Positions 44,862 through 52,765 of a stretch of DNA of 64,000 nucleotides are shown here, in pieces (the stretch's first letter is position 1; each line of letters opens with the position of its first letter). The notes beneath the pieces are model-generated. The model was given only the letters and a program-made list of their open reading frames with translations, searched no databases and was not told where the DNA came from. Source of the stretch: an uncultured Dehalococcoidia bacterium (GTDB lineage Bacteria > Chloroflexota > Dehalococcoidia > Lucifugimonadales > CAJWER01); assembly GCA_958296115.1 (NCBI GenBank), contig OY282442.1:1212001-1276000 (forward strand), given 5' to 3'. The translations under genes and the position numbers were made by a program.

Positions 44862-45453
44862 GTTGTCTCTGTCCGGCTCCTTTCTGTTGGCGCTCTGGCG
44901 GGTTCTAGCCGCCTGAATCGCCCTTGTCTCCTAGCCCTTCCCTTCGGGGGAGGGGACGCAGGGTGGGGCGTTCGCCCTCACCCTGGCCCTTTCCCCCGAG
45001 AGGGAGAGGGAACTTGGCGGGTCTTGCGACCCGCGCCCTATCTACTCCTGATTCCCCCGCTCACACGGGGGATTGAGTATGCCTTGCAAGGCAGTGACTC
45101 CGGTACTCGCTTCGGGGATGCCGACGTCACGCGCCGCCGACACTTGGGGTTGCAAACCCCACCCCGGGCTTTCCCGGACGGCTGACGGCCCTTTGCGGGA
45201 CCGCCTGCGTTCGCGCTTGTTCCTTCCACCCGCCAAGGCGTCGGGCTGCGCTGGCTACGGTCCTCCCGGTCGTCCGAGAGTCCGCACCTGGAACGGGGGA
45301 GACGTATTTGGCACTACGTCCTCCTGTGCGAGGCGCCGAAACATAGAGGGACCTTCTCGTACACGCGGGTGCCCCGTCCAACAGCAGCGGCGTGTATGAT
45401 GCCAAGGGCAGAGGTGGGCTCTATGCTCGTTTGGGATACGCCCCTTCGGGCCG
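44862..45453 (-). repeat. Dispersed structured non-coding element, copy B
   Basis: Reverse-complement copy of 2119-2655, filling most of the gene-free stretch 44645-45846. It is slightly longer because of an extra GC-rich hairpin segment near 44935-44985. The helix ACGTA/TACGT at 45302-45319 replaces ACGCA/TGCGT of copy A. The loop hairpin GGGGTTTGCAACCCC has two more pairs than its copy A counterpart. Frames are broken by indels between copies, so it is not coding. It may be a structured RNA or a mobile-element end. Confidence 0.7.
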
Positions 45454-45528
45454 TCTACTAGACTAGCACGGCTGTTCTCGCGGTGTCAAGGGGTGGATTG
45501 GGGCAATTTTGGGAGAATTTGGGGGGAC

Positions 45529-45572
45529 CTCACCCTCACCCTAGCCCTCTCCCATCGAGGGAGAGGGGACAA
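45529..45572. repeat. Intergenic palindromic repeat (REP-like)
   Basis: CTCACCCTCACCCTAG tail and CCCTCTCCC/GGGAGAGGG hairpin with loop ATCGA, the same family as at 7003-7046 and in the same orientation. The surrounding sequence 45454-45773 holds nothing else I recognise. Confidence 0.65.
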
Positions 45573-45773
45573 GATGGGGAGCGCATGCGTCCCGCCTGCG
45601 CTCCAAAGGGGGAGGAGTCCGAATCGGGATTTGCGGGATTGGGTGGATGTTCAGGATTGGAAGATGGAAGGGGCGCCAGCAGGCGCTGTGGATATGTCGT
45701 TCCATGACTACCCAAACCTGGATGGCCTGTATGATAATCCATGTCTTATACTCATTTAGACGCGATTGCCCTG

Positions 45774-45792
45774 GCGCTCGAACCGGGTAATC
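45774..45792 (+). repeat. 19-bp direct repeat, right copy
   Basis: Exact copy of 44725-44743, 55 bases upstream of the YqeY-like gene. Confidence 0.75.
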
Positions 45793-45846
45793 TTGACACG
45801 ATGCGGAGCGTCGGCGACTATTGCCATGACACGGGGGGTATGAACC

Positions 45847-46293
45847 ATGACCCTGCAAGAGCGGCTGCAGGCAGACTTGAAGCAGGCGATGAAGGATCGG
45901 GACGATACTCGCAAGTCCGTCATACGGTTCGTTCGCGCCGCCATCCACGACCGCGAGATCGAGAAGCAGGCTGCCCTGGACGACGAGGGTGTGATCGAGG
46001 CGCTCGGCCGCCAAGCGCAGCAGCGGCGCGACAGCATCGAGGCGTTCGAGAAGGCCGGCAGGACCGACCTGGTGGAGAAGGAGCGCGCCGAGCTCGCGGT
46101 GATCCAGGGGTATCTGCCGGAGCAGATGTCGGAGGATGAGGTCGCGGATATTGTGAAGGCCGCTATCTCCGCCATCGGAGCCGCGGGCCCGCAGGACATC
46201 GGCAAGGTGATGGGCCGCGTGATGCCGCAGGTGAAGGGCAAGGCGCCCGGCAAGATGGTGAGCGGGATAGTCCAGGAGATCCTGCGATCGTAG
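45847..46293 (+). CDS. GatB/YqeY-domain protein
   Basis: Cytosolic helical protein of 148 residues, YqeY family. It shows the typical TLQERLQADLKQAMKDRDDTRKSVIRF N-terminus in pieces, a central LEKERAELAVIQGYLPEQMSEDEV-like segment (here KERAELAVIQGYLPEQMS), and a C-terminal domain GKVMGRVMPQVKGKAPGKMV related to the tRNA-binding tail of GatB. The family is thought to act on tRNA or amidotransferases but is not well defined. It lies 70 bases upstream of purQ and probably shares its transcript. Confidence 0.93.
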   Translation: MTLQERLQADLKQAMKDRDDTRKSVIRFVRAAIHDREIEKQAALDDEGVIEALGRQAQQRRDSIEAFEKAGRTDLVEKERAELAVIQGYLPEQMSEDEVADIVKAAISAIGAAGPQDIGKVMGRVMPQVKGKAPGKMVSGIVQEILRS

Positions 46294-46363
46294 CCGTCGC
46301 GCAGAATGACAGCCCCCATCCCAACCTTCCCCCATTGCGAGAAGGCGCCTCTGAGGACCCCCG

Positions 46364-47056
46364 TTGAGGTTCGGCGTAGTCGTCTTCCCGGGGACCTGGA
46401 GCGACGTGGACTGCCATCACGTCCTCGGGGAGGTGTTCGGGCAATCGGTCGATTACGTATGGCACCGGGAGACCGACCTTTCGCGGTACGACTGCGTGAT
46501 ACTGCCGGGCGGATTCTCCTATGGCGACTACCTGAGGGCTGGGGCGATCGCGCGGTTCTCGCCGGTCATGCGGGCCGTGGAGAAGATGGCTGAGGACGGC
46601 GGCTTGGTGTACGGCATCTGCAATGGCTTCCAGATACTCTGCGAGGCCGGGTTGCTGCCGGGAGCCTTGGTGCGTAACTCGCATCTGCAGTTTCGCTGCG
46701 AGTGGGTCAACCTGCGCGTCGAATCGGCCGACTCGCCGTTCACGGGCTTGGCTGAAGCTGGGCAGGTACTGCGCGTGCCCATATCGCACGGCGAGGGCAG
46801 CTACTTTGCGGACGAGGCGACGCTGTGTGAGTTGGAGGCGACGGGCCGGGCGCTGTTCCGGTACTGTACGGGGTCGGGGGACGTGACCGACGAGGCGAAC
46901 CCGAACGGCTCCCTCCATAACATCGCTGGGGTTGCGAACGCCGCCGGCAACGTGCTGGGGATGATGCCGCACCCGGAGCGGTGCTGCGAGGAGATAGTGG
47001 GCGGCGTCGATGGGCGCGTGATATTCGAGTCGATCATCGCGTCGGCCGGCGCATGA
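46364..47056 (+). CDS. purQ: Phosphoribosylformylglycinamidine synthase, glutaminase subunit
   Basis: Class I glutamine amidotransferase that feeds ammonia to PurL in purine synthesis. The 230-residue product starts at a TTG (46364). The oxyanion and nucleophile regions are [21 protein letters not shown] and [21 protein letters not shown], with the catalytic Cys in GICNG. The His/Glu pair lies in [11 protein letters not shown]. PurS, the small third subunit, is not visible nearby. The stop overlaps the next start as ATGA. Confidence 0.95.
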   Translation: MRFGVVVFPGTWSDVDCHHVLGEVFGQSVDYVWHRETDLSRYDCVILPGGFSYGDYLRAGAIARFSPVMRAVEKMAEDGGLVYGICNGFQILCEAGLLPGALVRNSHLQFRCEWVNLRVESADSPFTGLAEAGQVLRVPISHGEGSYFADEATLCELEATGRALFRYCTGSGDVTDEANPNGSLHNIAGVANAAGNVLGMMPHPERCCEEIVGGVDGRVIFESIIASAGA

Positions 47057-47484
47057 TCGGCATCGGGCTGGCGCTGCTGGCCGCGTCGGGGTTCGGCGCG
47101 ACGGCGATATTAGCGCGGCTGGGACTGCGGCGCATGAGCACCGCTTACGGCGTGCTGCTCTCGATGGTTGTCAGCGCGGCGCTGGCGCTGGCGATCGCGG
47201 CGGCGCTGCATCCCGGCGAGATCGCGGGCGTGGTTACGAACTTGTCCGCGCTGGGATGGTTCCTGCTGGTCGGAGTGTTGAACTTCCCTCTGGGGCGGAC
47301 CTTCAACTATCTGAGCGTGAGGCTGGCCGGGGTGTCGAGGGCGAGCACGGTGGTGGCGACGTCGCCGCTGTTCGCGACGGCTCTTGCCGTGGCGCTGCTC
47401 GACGAGGCGGTGAACGCGCCGATATTGCTGGGCACGGCGGCTATCATCGTTGGGCTGATACTGACGCTGTACCAGAAAGAATGA
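47053..47484 (+). CDS. Half-size EamA/DMT transporter subunit 1
   Basis: 143-residue membrane protein with one EamA repeat (about four to five helices) where normal DMT transporters have two. It begins [24 protein letters not shown] and ends [19 protein letters not shown]. The family segment [30 protein letters not shown] is present in pieces. It overlaps purQ by four bases and the next half-transporter by four bases. The two halves probably form a heterodimer like the paired SMR/EamA systems. The substrate is unknown. Confidence 0.85.
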   Translation: MIGIGLALLAASGFGATAILARLGLRRMSTAYGVLLSMVVSAALALAIAAALHPGEIAGVVTNLSALGWFLLVGVLNFPLGRTFNYLSVRLAGVSRASTVVATSPLFATALAVALLDEAVNAPILLGTAAIIVGLILTLYQKE

Positions 47485-47936
47485 CCATGCCGACGCGGCA
47501 GACACTCTTGGGGTACGGCTCCGCCCTCGTCGCGGCGGCCAGCTACGGCGCAGGCGCGATAGCCGCCAAGAAAGCCGTGACGGACGTGGCGTCCCCGATG
47601 ACTACCACGGCGTTCGCGCTGCTGTTCGGGACGCTAATAATGCTGGCCGCGCTGCCGCGGGCGTATGGGGAGGCGCGGAGCGCGCCGCGCCGGTCGGTCA
47701 TGTTCATGGCGCTGGCGGGGGTGGCGGGCGTGTGGGGCGTGGGCTTCTACCACCTGGCGCTGATGGTTGCGCCGGTCGTGCTGGTAACGCCGGTGGCGAA
47801 CACGTATCCGCTGATGACGATGGTGGTCATCCAGCTGTTCATGCAGCGCATGGAGCGGGTGACGCTCCGCACGGCACTGGGGGCGGCGCTGGTGGTCGCG
47901 GGCGTTGGGCTGATCTCGGTAGGGCAGGGGACGTGA
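47481..47936 (+). CDS. Half-size EamA/DMT transporter subunit 2
   Basis: 151-residue partner of the preceding gene. It starts at the ATG overlapping the upstream stop (47481). One EamA repeat is visible: LLGYGSALVAAASYGAGAIAAKKAV at the N-terminus, and ALMVAPVVLVTPVANTYPLMTMVVI then LGAALVVAGVGLISVGQG at the end. The two proteins resemble the first and second halves of a standard ten-helix EamA protein. Co-expression with purQ is suggested by the chain of ATGA overlaps. It converges with the methyltransferase gene. Confidence 0.85.
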   Translation: MTMPTRQTLLGYGSALVAAASYGAGAIAAKKAVTDVASPMTTTAFALLFGTLIMLAALPRAYGEARSAPRRSVMFMALAGVAGVWGVGFYHLALMVAPVVLVTPVANTYPLMTMVVIQLFMQRMERVTLRTALGAALVVAGVGLISVGQGT

Positions 47937-47950
47937 GGAAGGGAGGCGGA

Positions 47951-49228
47951 TCAGGATGTTGTGGATTGGGCGGGCTTTGACAGGAGGCCGCGTTGGATGA
48001 GTATTTCGATGACCTCTTGGTTGGTTAGGCGGTTGCCCTTGATGGAGTTGCAGTAGTTGCATAGGAGCTGGAGGTTGGCGATATTGTGACGGCCGCCCAT
48101 GGACTGAGGCTGGATGTGGTCGAATGTGAGATTCTTGGCAGGCATGGGTTCGCCGCAGGCGGAGCACTTGCCGTTCTGTTTTTCATAGAGGCGGTGTTTG
48201 ACCTGGGCATTGGGCGGGGGCGCGTCGTAGCGGCTGGCGCTCATGCCTAGCACGGGGTCGACGACGCGCTGCAGGTGGGTGACGACGCCCCAGATGTCGT
48301 CGTCGGAGAGTGTGGCCTGTCCGTCCGGGACGGCGATGATGGCTTCCTTGCGCTGGAGGCGGTCTACGACCATGTTGTAGGCTTCGGGGGCGATGTCTAT
48401 GCCAAACCAGCGTCGTTCGAGCCTTTCGGATGCGATGCAGGCGGTGGCGCAGCCGGAGAATGGGTCAAGCACGATGTCGCCTGGGTTGGAGCTGGCCCTG
48501 ATGATGCGATCGAGGAGGGCAAGGGGTTTTTGCGTCGGCCAGCCCATGCGCTCCTTTGAAGTGTTGATGATGGGCTTGATGTCGTCCCAGAAGTCACGGA
48601 CATAGACATCGGCGTAGGGTCTTCCCTGTTCGTCGAAGGCGGCGTTGAAGAAGGGCTTTTCGTAGATGACGCGCTCATGCGGGGGGTTGTGACGGTATCT
48701 GTTGGATTTGACGTAGAAGAGGATTGTGTCATGCTTGCGGGGCCAGTACCGCTGGCTAACGCCGCCTGTCCTGTAGCCCCACGCGATGTCGTTGCGGAAG
48801 TTGTTCTTGCCGAAGATGGCGTCCATCATCATCTTGAGGTAGTGAGAGGCGTGATGGTCGCAGTGGAGATAGACGCTGCCGGTTGGCTTGAGGATGCGGC
48901 GCATTTCTATAAGGCGGATGGCCATGAAGGCCAAGTAGCCCTGCATTCCAGCTCCGGCGGCAGGCTTGGCCGCCTCGCAGACGGCGAACACGGCAGGGTG
49001 GATGAACTCGATCTCGTCGAGCCAGGCCTGTTTTTCGGAGTCCATCTTCCAGACGTCGTCGAATCCGATCCTGCGATCCTCGCTATACCCGAATGGGTCA
49101 AAGTAGCGGCGCTGGGAGTTGAAGGGAGGATCGAGGTAGATGAGGTCTATGCATTCGTCGTGGAGCTCGCGCATGATGTCGAGGTTGTCGGCAGTGAAAA
49201 TGGTGCGGTTGTCCACGTTGGGTAGCAT
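47951..49228 (-). CDS. DNA adenine/cytosine-N4 methyltransferase fused to HNH nuclease domain
   Basis: Single-chain protein of 425 residues. The methyltransferase part (1-295) has motif IV LIYLDPPFNSQRRYFD with DPPF at 33-36 before motif I DIVLDPFSGCATAC (252-264), the beta-class order. A small linker leads to an HNH domain (345-400). It has zinc-ribbon cysteines Cys355 and Cys358 (CSACGE), the catalytic Asp-His 370-371 (FDHIQPQS), Asn382, and Cys390 and Cys393 (LLCNYCN). All key residues are present. The start is taken at 49226-49228; an in-frame ATG at 49259-49261 is possible. It may be a self-contained restriction-modification enzyme or a methylation-sensitive nuclease. Confidence 0.88.
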   Translation of the reverse strand: MLPNVDNRTIFTADNLDIMRELHDECIDLIYLDPPFNSQRRYFDPFGYSEDRRIGFDDVWKMDSEKQAWLDEIEFIHPAVFAVCEAAKPAAGAGMQGYLAFMAIRLIEMRRILKPTGSVYLHCDHHASHYLKMMMDAIFGKNNFRNDIAWGYRTGGVSQRYWPRKHDTILFYVKSNRYRHNPPHERVIYEKPFFNAAFDEQGRPYADVYVRDFWDDIKPIINTSKERMGWPTQKPLALLDRIIRASSNPGDIVLDPFSGCATACIASERLERRWFGIDIAPEAYNMVVDRLQRKEAIIAVPDGQATLSDDDIWGVVTHLQRVVDPVLGMSASRYDAPPPNAQVKHRLYEKQNGKCSACGEPMPAKNLTFDHIQPQSMGGRHNIANLQLLCNYCNSIKGNRLTNQEVIEILIQRGLLSKPAQSTTS

Positions 49229-49308
49229 GGGGTTGTGGTGGAATGGCGGCTGGCGGATCATCGGTATGATAGCACAGGGAGGACGGCGGCAGAGCATCGC
49301 ATCAGAAC

Positions 49309-49347
49309 ACCCTCTCCCACGACGGAGGAGGGAAAGGGTGAGGATGA
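49309..49347. repeat. Intergenic palindromic repeat (REP-like)
   Basis: Imperfect copy, with ACCCTCTCCCACGACGGAGG followed by a GGGTGAGGATGA tail, between the divergent methyltransferase and purL genes. It is the most diverged of the family members in the window. Confidence 0.5.
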
Positions 49348-49364
49348 CAGAGTTGGGATTACGG

Positions 49365-49393
49365 TTGCCGATGGAGCTGGTTCCGCCTAGAAT
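49365..49393 (+). promoter_or_regulatory. Predicted purL promoter
   Basis: TTGCCG (49365-49370), 17-base spacer, TAGAAT (49388-49393). Transcription would start around 49400, almost at the ATG at 49406, predicting a leaderless or nearly leaderless mRNA. The other in-frame ATG at 49394 would fall before the transcript start. Confidence 0.5.
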
Positions 49394-49405
49394 ATGTGGC
49401 CAGCC

Positions 49406-51637
49406 ATGACCGTCACCAAGCAAGCCCTCGACGCCCTCGCGCTCTCGGAGGCCGAGTATGAGGCTATCGTGGAGCGGCTGGGCCGGGAGCCGAACGAGCT
49501 CGAGCTCGGCATGTTTGGCTCGTTGTGGAGCGAGCATTGCGGCTACAAGCACTCGAAGCCGCTGCTCCGCATGTTCGCCTCGCAGAGCCCCCGTCTGCTG
49601 GTCGCGGCGGGCGACGAGAACGCCGGGGCCGTGGACATCGGCGGCGGGTTGGCCGTCGTGTTCAAGATTGAGTCGCACAACCACCCCTCGGCCATCGAGC
49701 CGTTCGAGGGCGCGGCTACAGGGGTGGGCGGTATCGTGCGCGACATCTTCGCAATGGGCGCGCGGCCGATTGCGCTGCTGAACTCTCTGCGGTTCGGTCC
49801 GCTGTTGGAGCCGCGCAACCGCCACCTGTTCAACGGGGTGGTCGCGGGCATATCGTCCTACGGCAACTGCATCGGGATACCGAACGTCGGCGGCGAGGTC
49901 GTCTTTTCGCCCAGCTACTCCGGCAACCCACTGGTGAACGCCATGTGCGTGGGGCTGGTCGAGAAGGACAAGCTGATACGCGCCGCGACCGGACCGCCGG
50001 GCAGCGTGATGCTGCTGGTCGGCTCGGAGACGGGCAGGGACGGGATACACGGCGCGTCCGGCCTGGCGTCCCGCACGTTCGAGGACGAGCGTGAGATGCG
50101 GCCGGCGGTGCAGGTGAGCAACCCGTTCCTGGAGAAGGCGCTGATAGAAGCGTGCCTGGAGGCGGCCGCGAGCGGGCACGTCGTGGGGCTGCAAGACCTG
50201 GGCGCGGCTGGCCTCACCTCGGCCTCTGTCGAATCGGCCAGCAACGGCGGAACGGGATTCGAGCTGGACGTGTCCGCAGTGCCGCGCAGGGACAGCGGCA
50301 TGACGCCTTACGAGGTGATGCTCTCGGAGTCCCAGGAGCGTATGCTGGTCTTCGTGCAGGAAGACAGCGTCGAGCCGGCGCGCGGGATATTCGACCGCTG
50401 GGACATCCCCACGGCGGTCATCGGCAGGGTCACCGGGAGCCGCGGCGCGAGGATATTCGAGGGCGGCGTCCTGAAGGGGGACGCGCCGGTGGGGCTGCTC
50501 GACGACCCGCCCCAGTATCGCCTGAACGGCGTGGAGCCGGAGTGGCAGGCGCAGCTGCAGGGCTGGGACATGGACTCCGTGCCGCTGCCCAGCATACCGC
50601 CGTCAGACGCGCTGCTCCGGCTGTTGGCTTCCCCCAATATCGCGAGCAAGGAGTCCGTCTTCCGGCAGTATGACCACCAGGTGCAGACGAACAGCGTCGT
50701 AACGCCTGGGGCCGATGCCGCAGTCCTGCGTATCAAAGGAAGTGCGAAAGGGCTGGCGCTGGCTACCGACGGCAACGGGCGCTATTGCTACCTCGACCCA
50801 TACGTCGGCGGGATGATCGCCGTGGCCGAGGCGTGCCGCAACGTATCCGCGATGGGGGCGGAGCCTGTTGCGCTGACGAACTGTCTGAACTTCGGCAACC
50901 CGGAGCGGCCCGACGTCTACTACCAACTCGAAAGATGCGTTGAGGGCATGGCGCTCGCCAGCCGGACCCTGGGCGCTCCTATCATCAGCGGGAACGTGAG
51001 CCTGTACAACGAGACGCGGGGCGAGGCAATATATCCGACGCCCATCGTCGGGGCTCTGGGACTGCTCGACGACGTTGCCGCGCGCGTCACGCCGGGGTTC
51101 AGGGTCGAGGGCGACCTCGTGGTCCTGCTCGGCGTCACGGAGCTGGAGGGCGCGGCGGCGGCGCTGTCGGGCAGCGAGTGCCTGGAGACGATGCATGGGC
51201 TGGTGGCCGGGCAGCCAGCGATAGACCTCGGAGTGGAGGCGGCGGCGCAGCGTGCGTGCCGAGAGGCCGCATCTCGCCGGTTGCTCCGCTCGGCGCACGA
51301 CTGCTCCGACGGCGGTCTGGCCGTCGCGATAGCGGAATCGTGCATCGCCACGGGGCTTGGCGTCGTGGTGGACGCAGCCATCGCGGGACGCTGGGACGCC
51401 TCTCTGTTTGGCGAATGCCAGTCGAGGATCGTCGTATCGCTGGACCGCGAGAGGCTGGACGAGCTCGTGGACGTATGCGGCGAGGCGGGCGCGCCCTGGT
51501 CATTGATCGGCGAGGTCGGCGGGGCCTCGATGGTTGTCCCGGGTCTCATGGACCTCCGGGTCGAGAAGCTAGGGGCCGCCTGGCGCGGAGGCATCGAGAT
51601 CCACGGAGCGCCAGGCCCCGAGGACTCCGCGTCATGA
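49406..51637 (+). CDS. purL: Phosphoribosylformylglycinamidine synthase subunit PurL
   Basis: ATP-dependent synthetase subunit of FGAM synthase (short, PurQS-dependent type), 743 residues from this start. Motifs are FGSLWSEHCGYKHSKPLL near the N-terminus, SHNHPSAIEPFEGAATGVGGIVRDIF in pieces, and LQDLGAAGLTSAS. The second repeat has PYVGGMIAVAEACRNVSAMG and SAHDCSDGGLAVAIAE. The frame is intact. It lies about 2.4 kb downstream of purQ, separated by the transporter and methyltransferase genes. It converges with the deacetylase gene, overlapping it by six bases. Confidence 0.96.
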   Translation: MTVTKQALDALALSEAEYEAIVERLGREPNELELGMFGSLWSEHCGYKHSKPLLRMFASQSPRLLVAAGDENAGAVDIGGGLAVVFKIESHNHPSAIEPFEGAATGVGGIVRDIFAMGARPIALLNSLRFGPLLEPRNRHLFNGVVAGISSYGNCIGIPNVGGEVVFSPSYSGNPLVNAMCVGLVEKDKLIRAATGPPGSVMLLVGSETGRDGIHGASGLASRTFEDEREMRPAVQVSNPFLEKALIEACLEAAASGHVVGLQDLGAAGLTSASVESASNGGTGFELDVSAVPRRDSGMTPYEVMLSESQERMLVFVQEDSVEPARGIFDRWDIPTAVIGRVTGSRGARIFEGGVLKGDAPVGLLDDPPQYRLNGVEPEWQAQLQGWDMDSVPLPSIPPSDALLRLLASPNIASKESVFRQYDHQVQTNSVVTPGADAAVLRIKGSAKGLALATDGNGRYCYLDPYVGGMIAVAEACRNVSAMGAEPVALTNCLNFGNPERPDVYYQLERCVEGMALASRTLGAPIISGNVSLYNETRGEAIYPTPIVGALGLLDDVAARVTPGFRVEGDLVVLLGVTELEGAAAALSGSECLETMHGLVAGQPAIDLGVEAAAQRACREAASRRLLRSAHDCSDGGLAVAIAESCIATGLGVVVDAAIAGRWDASLFGECQSRIVVSLDRERLDELVDVCGEAGAPWSLIGEVGGASMVVPGLMDLRVEKLGAAWRGGIEIHGAPGPEDSAS

Positions 51638-52765
51638 GCCGCGTATGCCGTGCGTGGGGAACACGAGGCTCTGGACGGCTTGTACGCTGGACTCGGCGAA
51701 GGTCCTTGCGTCCTCCTGGGCGGCCTCAACTTCTGCGGCGCCACCCGGATCCGAGAGGGTCGCGGCGCCCCGCTCACTCGCATATGGTTCGGGTATGTCG
51801 TCGGGCAGAGGTCTGCCCAGCATAATCCCATATGCCGACGACCAGGCCCGCGCCACCGCTTGAAGATCGTATCCGCCTCCGCCGAGGGCCAGCCACTTGG
51901 GCGCCTTGTCGGCGAATCTGCTGACGGCTCTGCTGAACCCCTGCACCGTGAGCGAAAGGTGCGTGATCGGGTCTCGGAAGTGAGTATCGATGCCCAGCTG
52001 CGAGACGATTACGTCCGGTTCGAAGGCGTCCAACAACGGCGTCACCACCTCGTCGAAGGCCCATGTGTACACGTCGTCCGAAGTGTATGGATAGAGGGGG
52101 AGGTTGACAGAATAGCCGCGGCCCTTCCCCGTCCCGACCTCATCTGTGAAGCCGGTCCCCGGAAAGAGGAACGCGCCGGACTCGTGTAGCGATATGGTGA
52201 GCGCCGCGTCGGTGTCGTAGAAAGCGTGCTGAACGCCGTCGCCATGGTGGCAGTCGATATCGACATATGCGACCTTGAGACCCTTCGACAGCATGGCCTC
52301 GATCGCCACTACCGGGTCGTTGAAGACGCAGAACCCCGACGCATATCCCGGCATCGCGTGGTGCAGCCCCCCGGAGATGCTGATGGCGGCATCTACCTCA
52401 TCAGCCAGCAGCACGTCCACCGCCCGCATGGTCGCCCCGGTGGAGAGCAGAGCCGCCTCGTACATTCCCTCGAATATGGGATTGTCACCGTGCCCAAGTC
52501 CGAACGCGAGCGGGTTGACGGAGTAATCGTTCGCGCTAACGCGCCGCACGCAGTCGATATACTCCGGAGTGTGGAACAGCAGCGCCTCGTCGACTATGGC
52601 CGCGCGGGGCTCGACGAGGAGCGCGCCCGGCTCTTCGAAAACGCCGTAGGATCTCAGCAGCTCGTAGGTGTAGCGCAGCCTGACGGGTTTGAGGGGATGG
52701 GTGTCGCTGAGGACGTGCCTGGACAGGGCGTCCCCATACACGAACGCAACGGGCTTACGTCTCAT
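51632..52765 (-). CDS. Histone deacetylase/AcuC-family protein
   Basis: Zinc-dependent deacetylase-fold protein, 377 residues, resembling acetoin-utilisation AcuC and acetylpolyamine amidohydrolases. The metal site is evident: the His pair in ISGGLHHAMPGYASGFC, the Asp and His in VAYVDIDCHHGDGVQHAFY, and the Asp in VSQLGIDTHFRDP. A gatekeeper GGGGYDLQAVARAW follows. The start ATG at 52763-52765 lies within the last codons of the upstream protease gene (11-base overlap). AcuC relatives deacetylate acetyl-CoA synthetase; the target here is not known. Confidence 0.9.
   Translation of the reverse strand: MRRKPVAFVYGDALSRHVLSDTHPLKPVRLRYTYELLRSYGVFEEPGALLVEPRAAIVDEALLFHTPEYIDCVRRVSANDYSVNPLAFGLGHGDNPIFEGMYEAALLSTGATMRAVDVLLADEVDAAISISGGLHHAMPGYASGFCVFNDPVVAIEAMLSKGLKVAYVDIDCHHGDGVQHAFYDTDAALTISLHESGAFLFPGTGFTDEVGTGKGRGYSVNLPLYPYTSDDVYTWAFDEVVTPLLDAFEPDVIVSQLGIDTHFRDPITHLSLTVQGFSRAVSRFADKAPKWLALGGGGYDLQAVARAWSSAYGIMLGRPLPDDIPEPYASERGAATLSDPGGAAEVEAAQEDARTFAESSVQAVQSLVFPTHGIRGS

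Noticed and set aside
47951-50194. Apparent 747-codon frame extending the methyltransferase upstream
   Set aside because: The extension runs antisense through purL and a REP-like unit and has no family features. The real protein begins near 49228.
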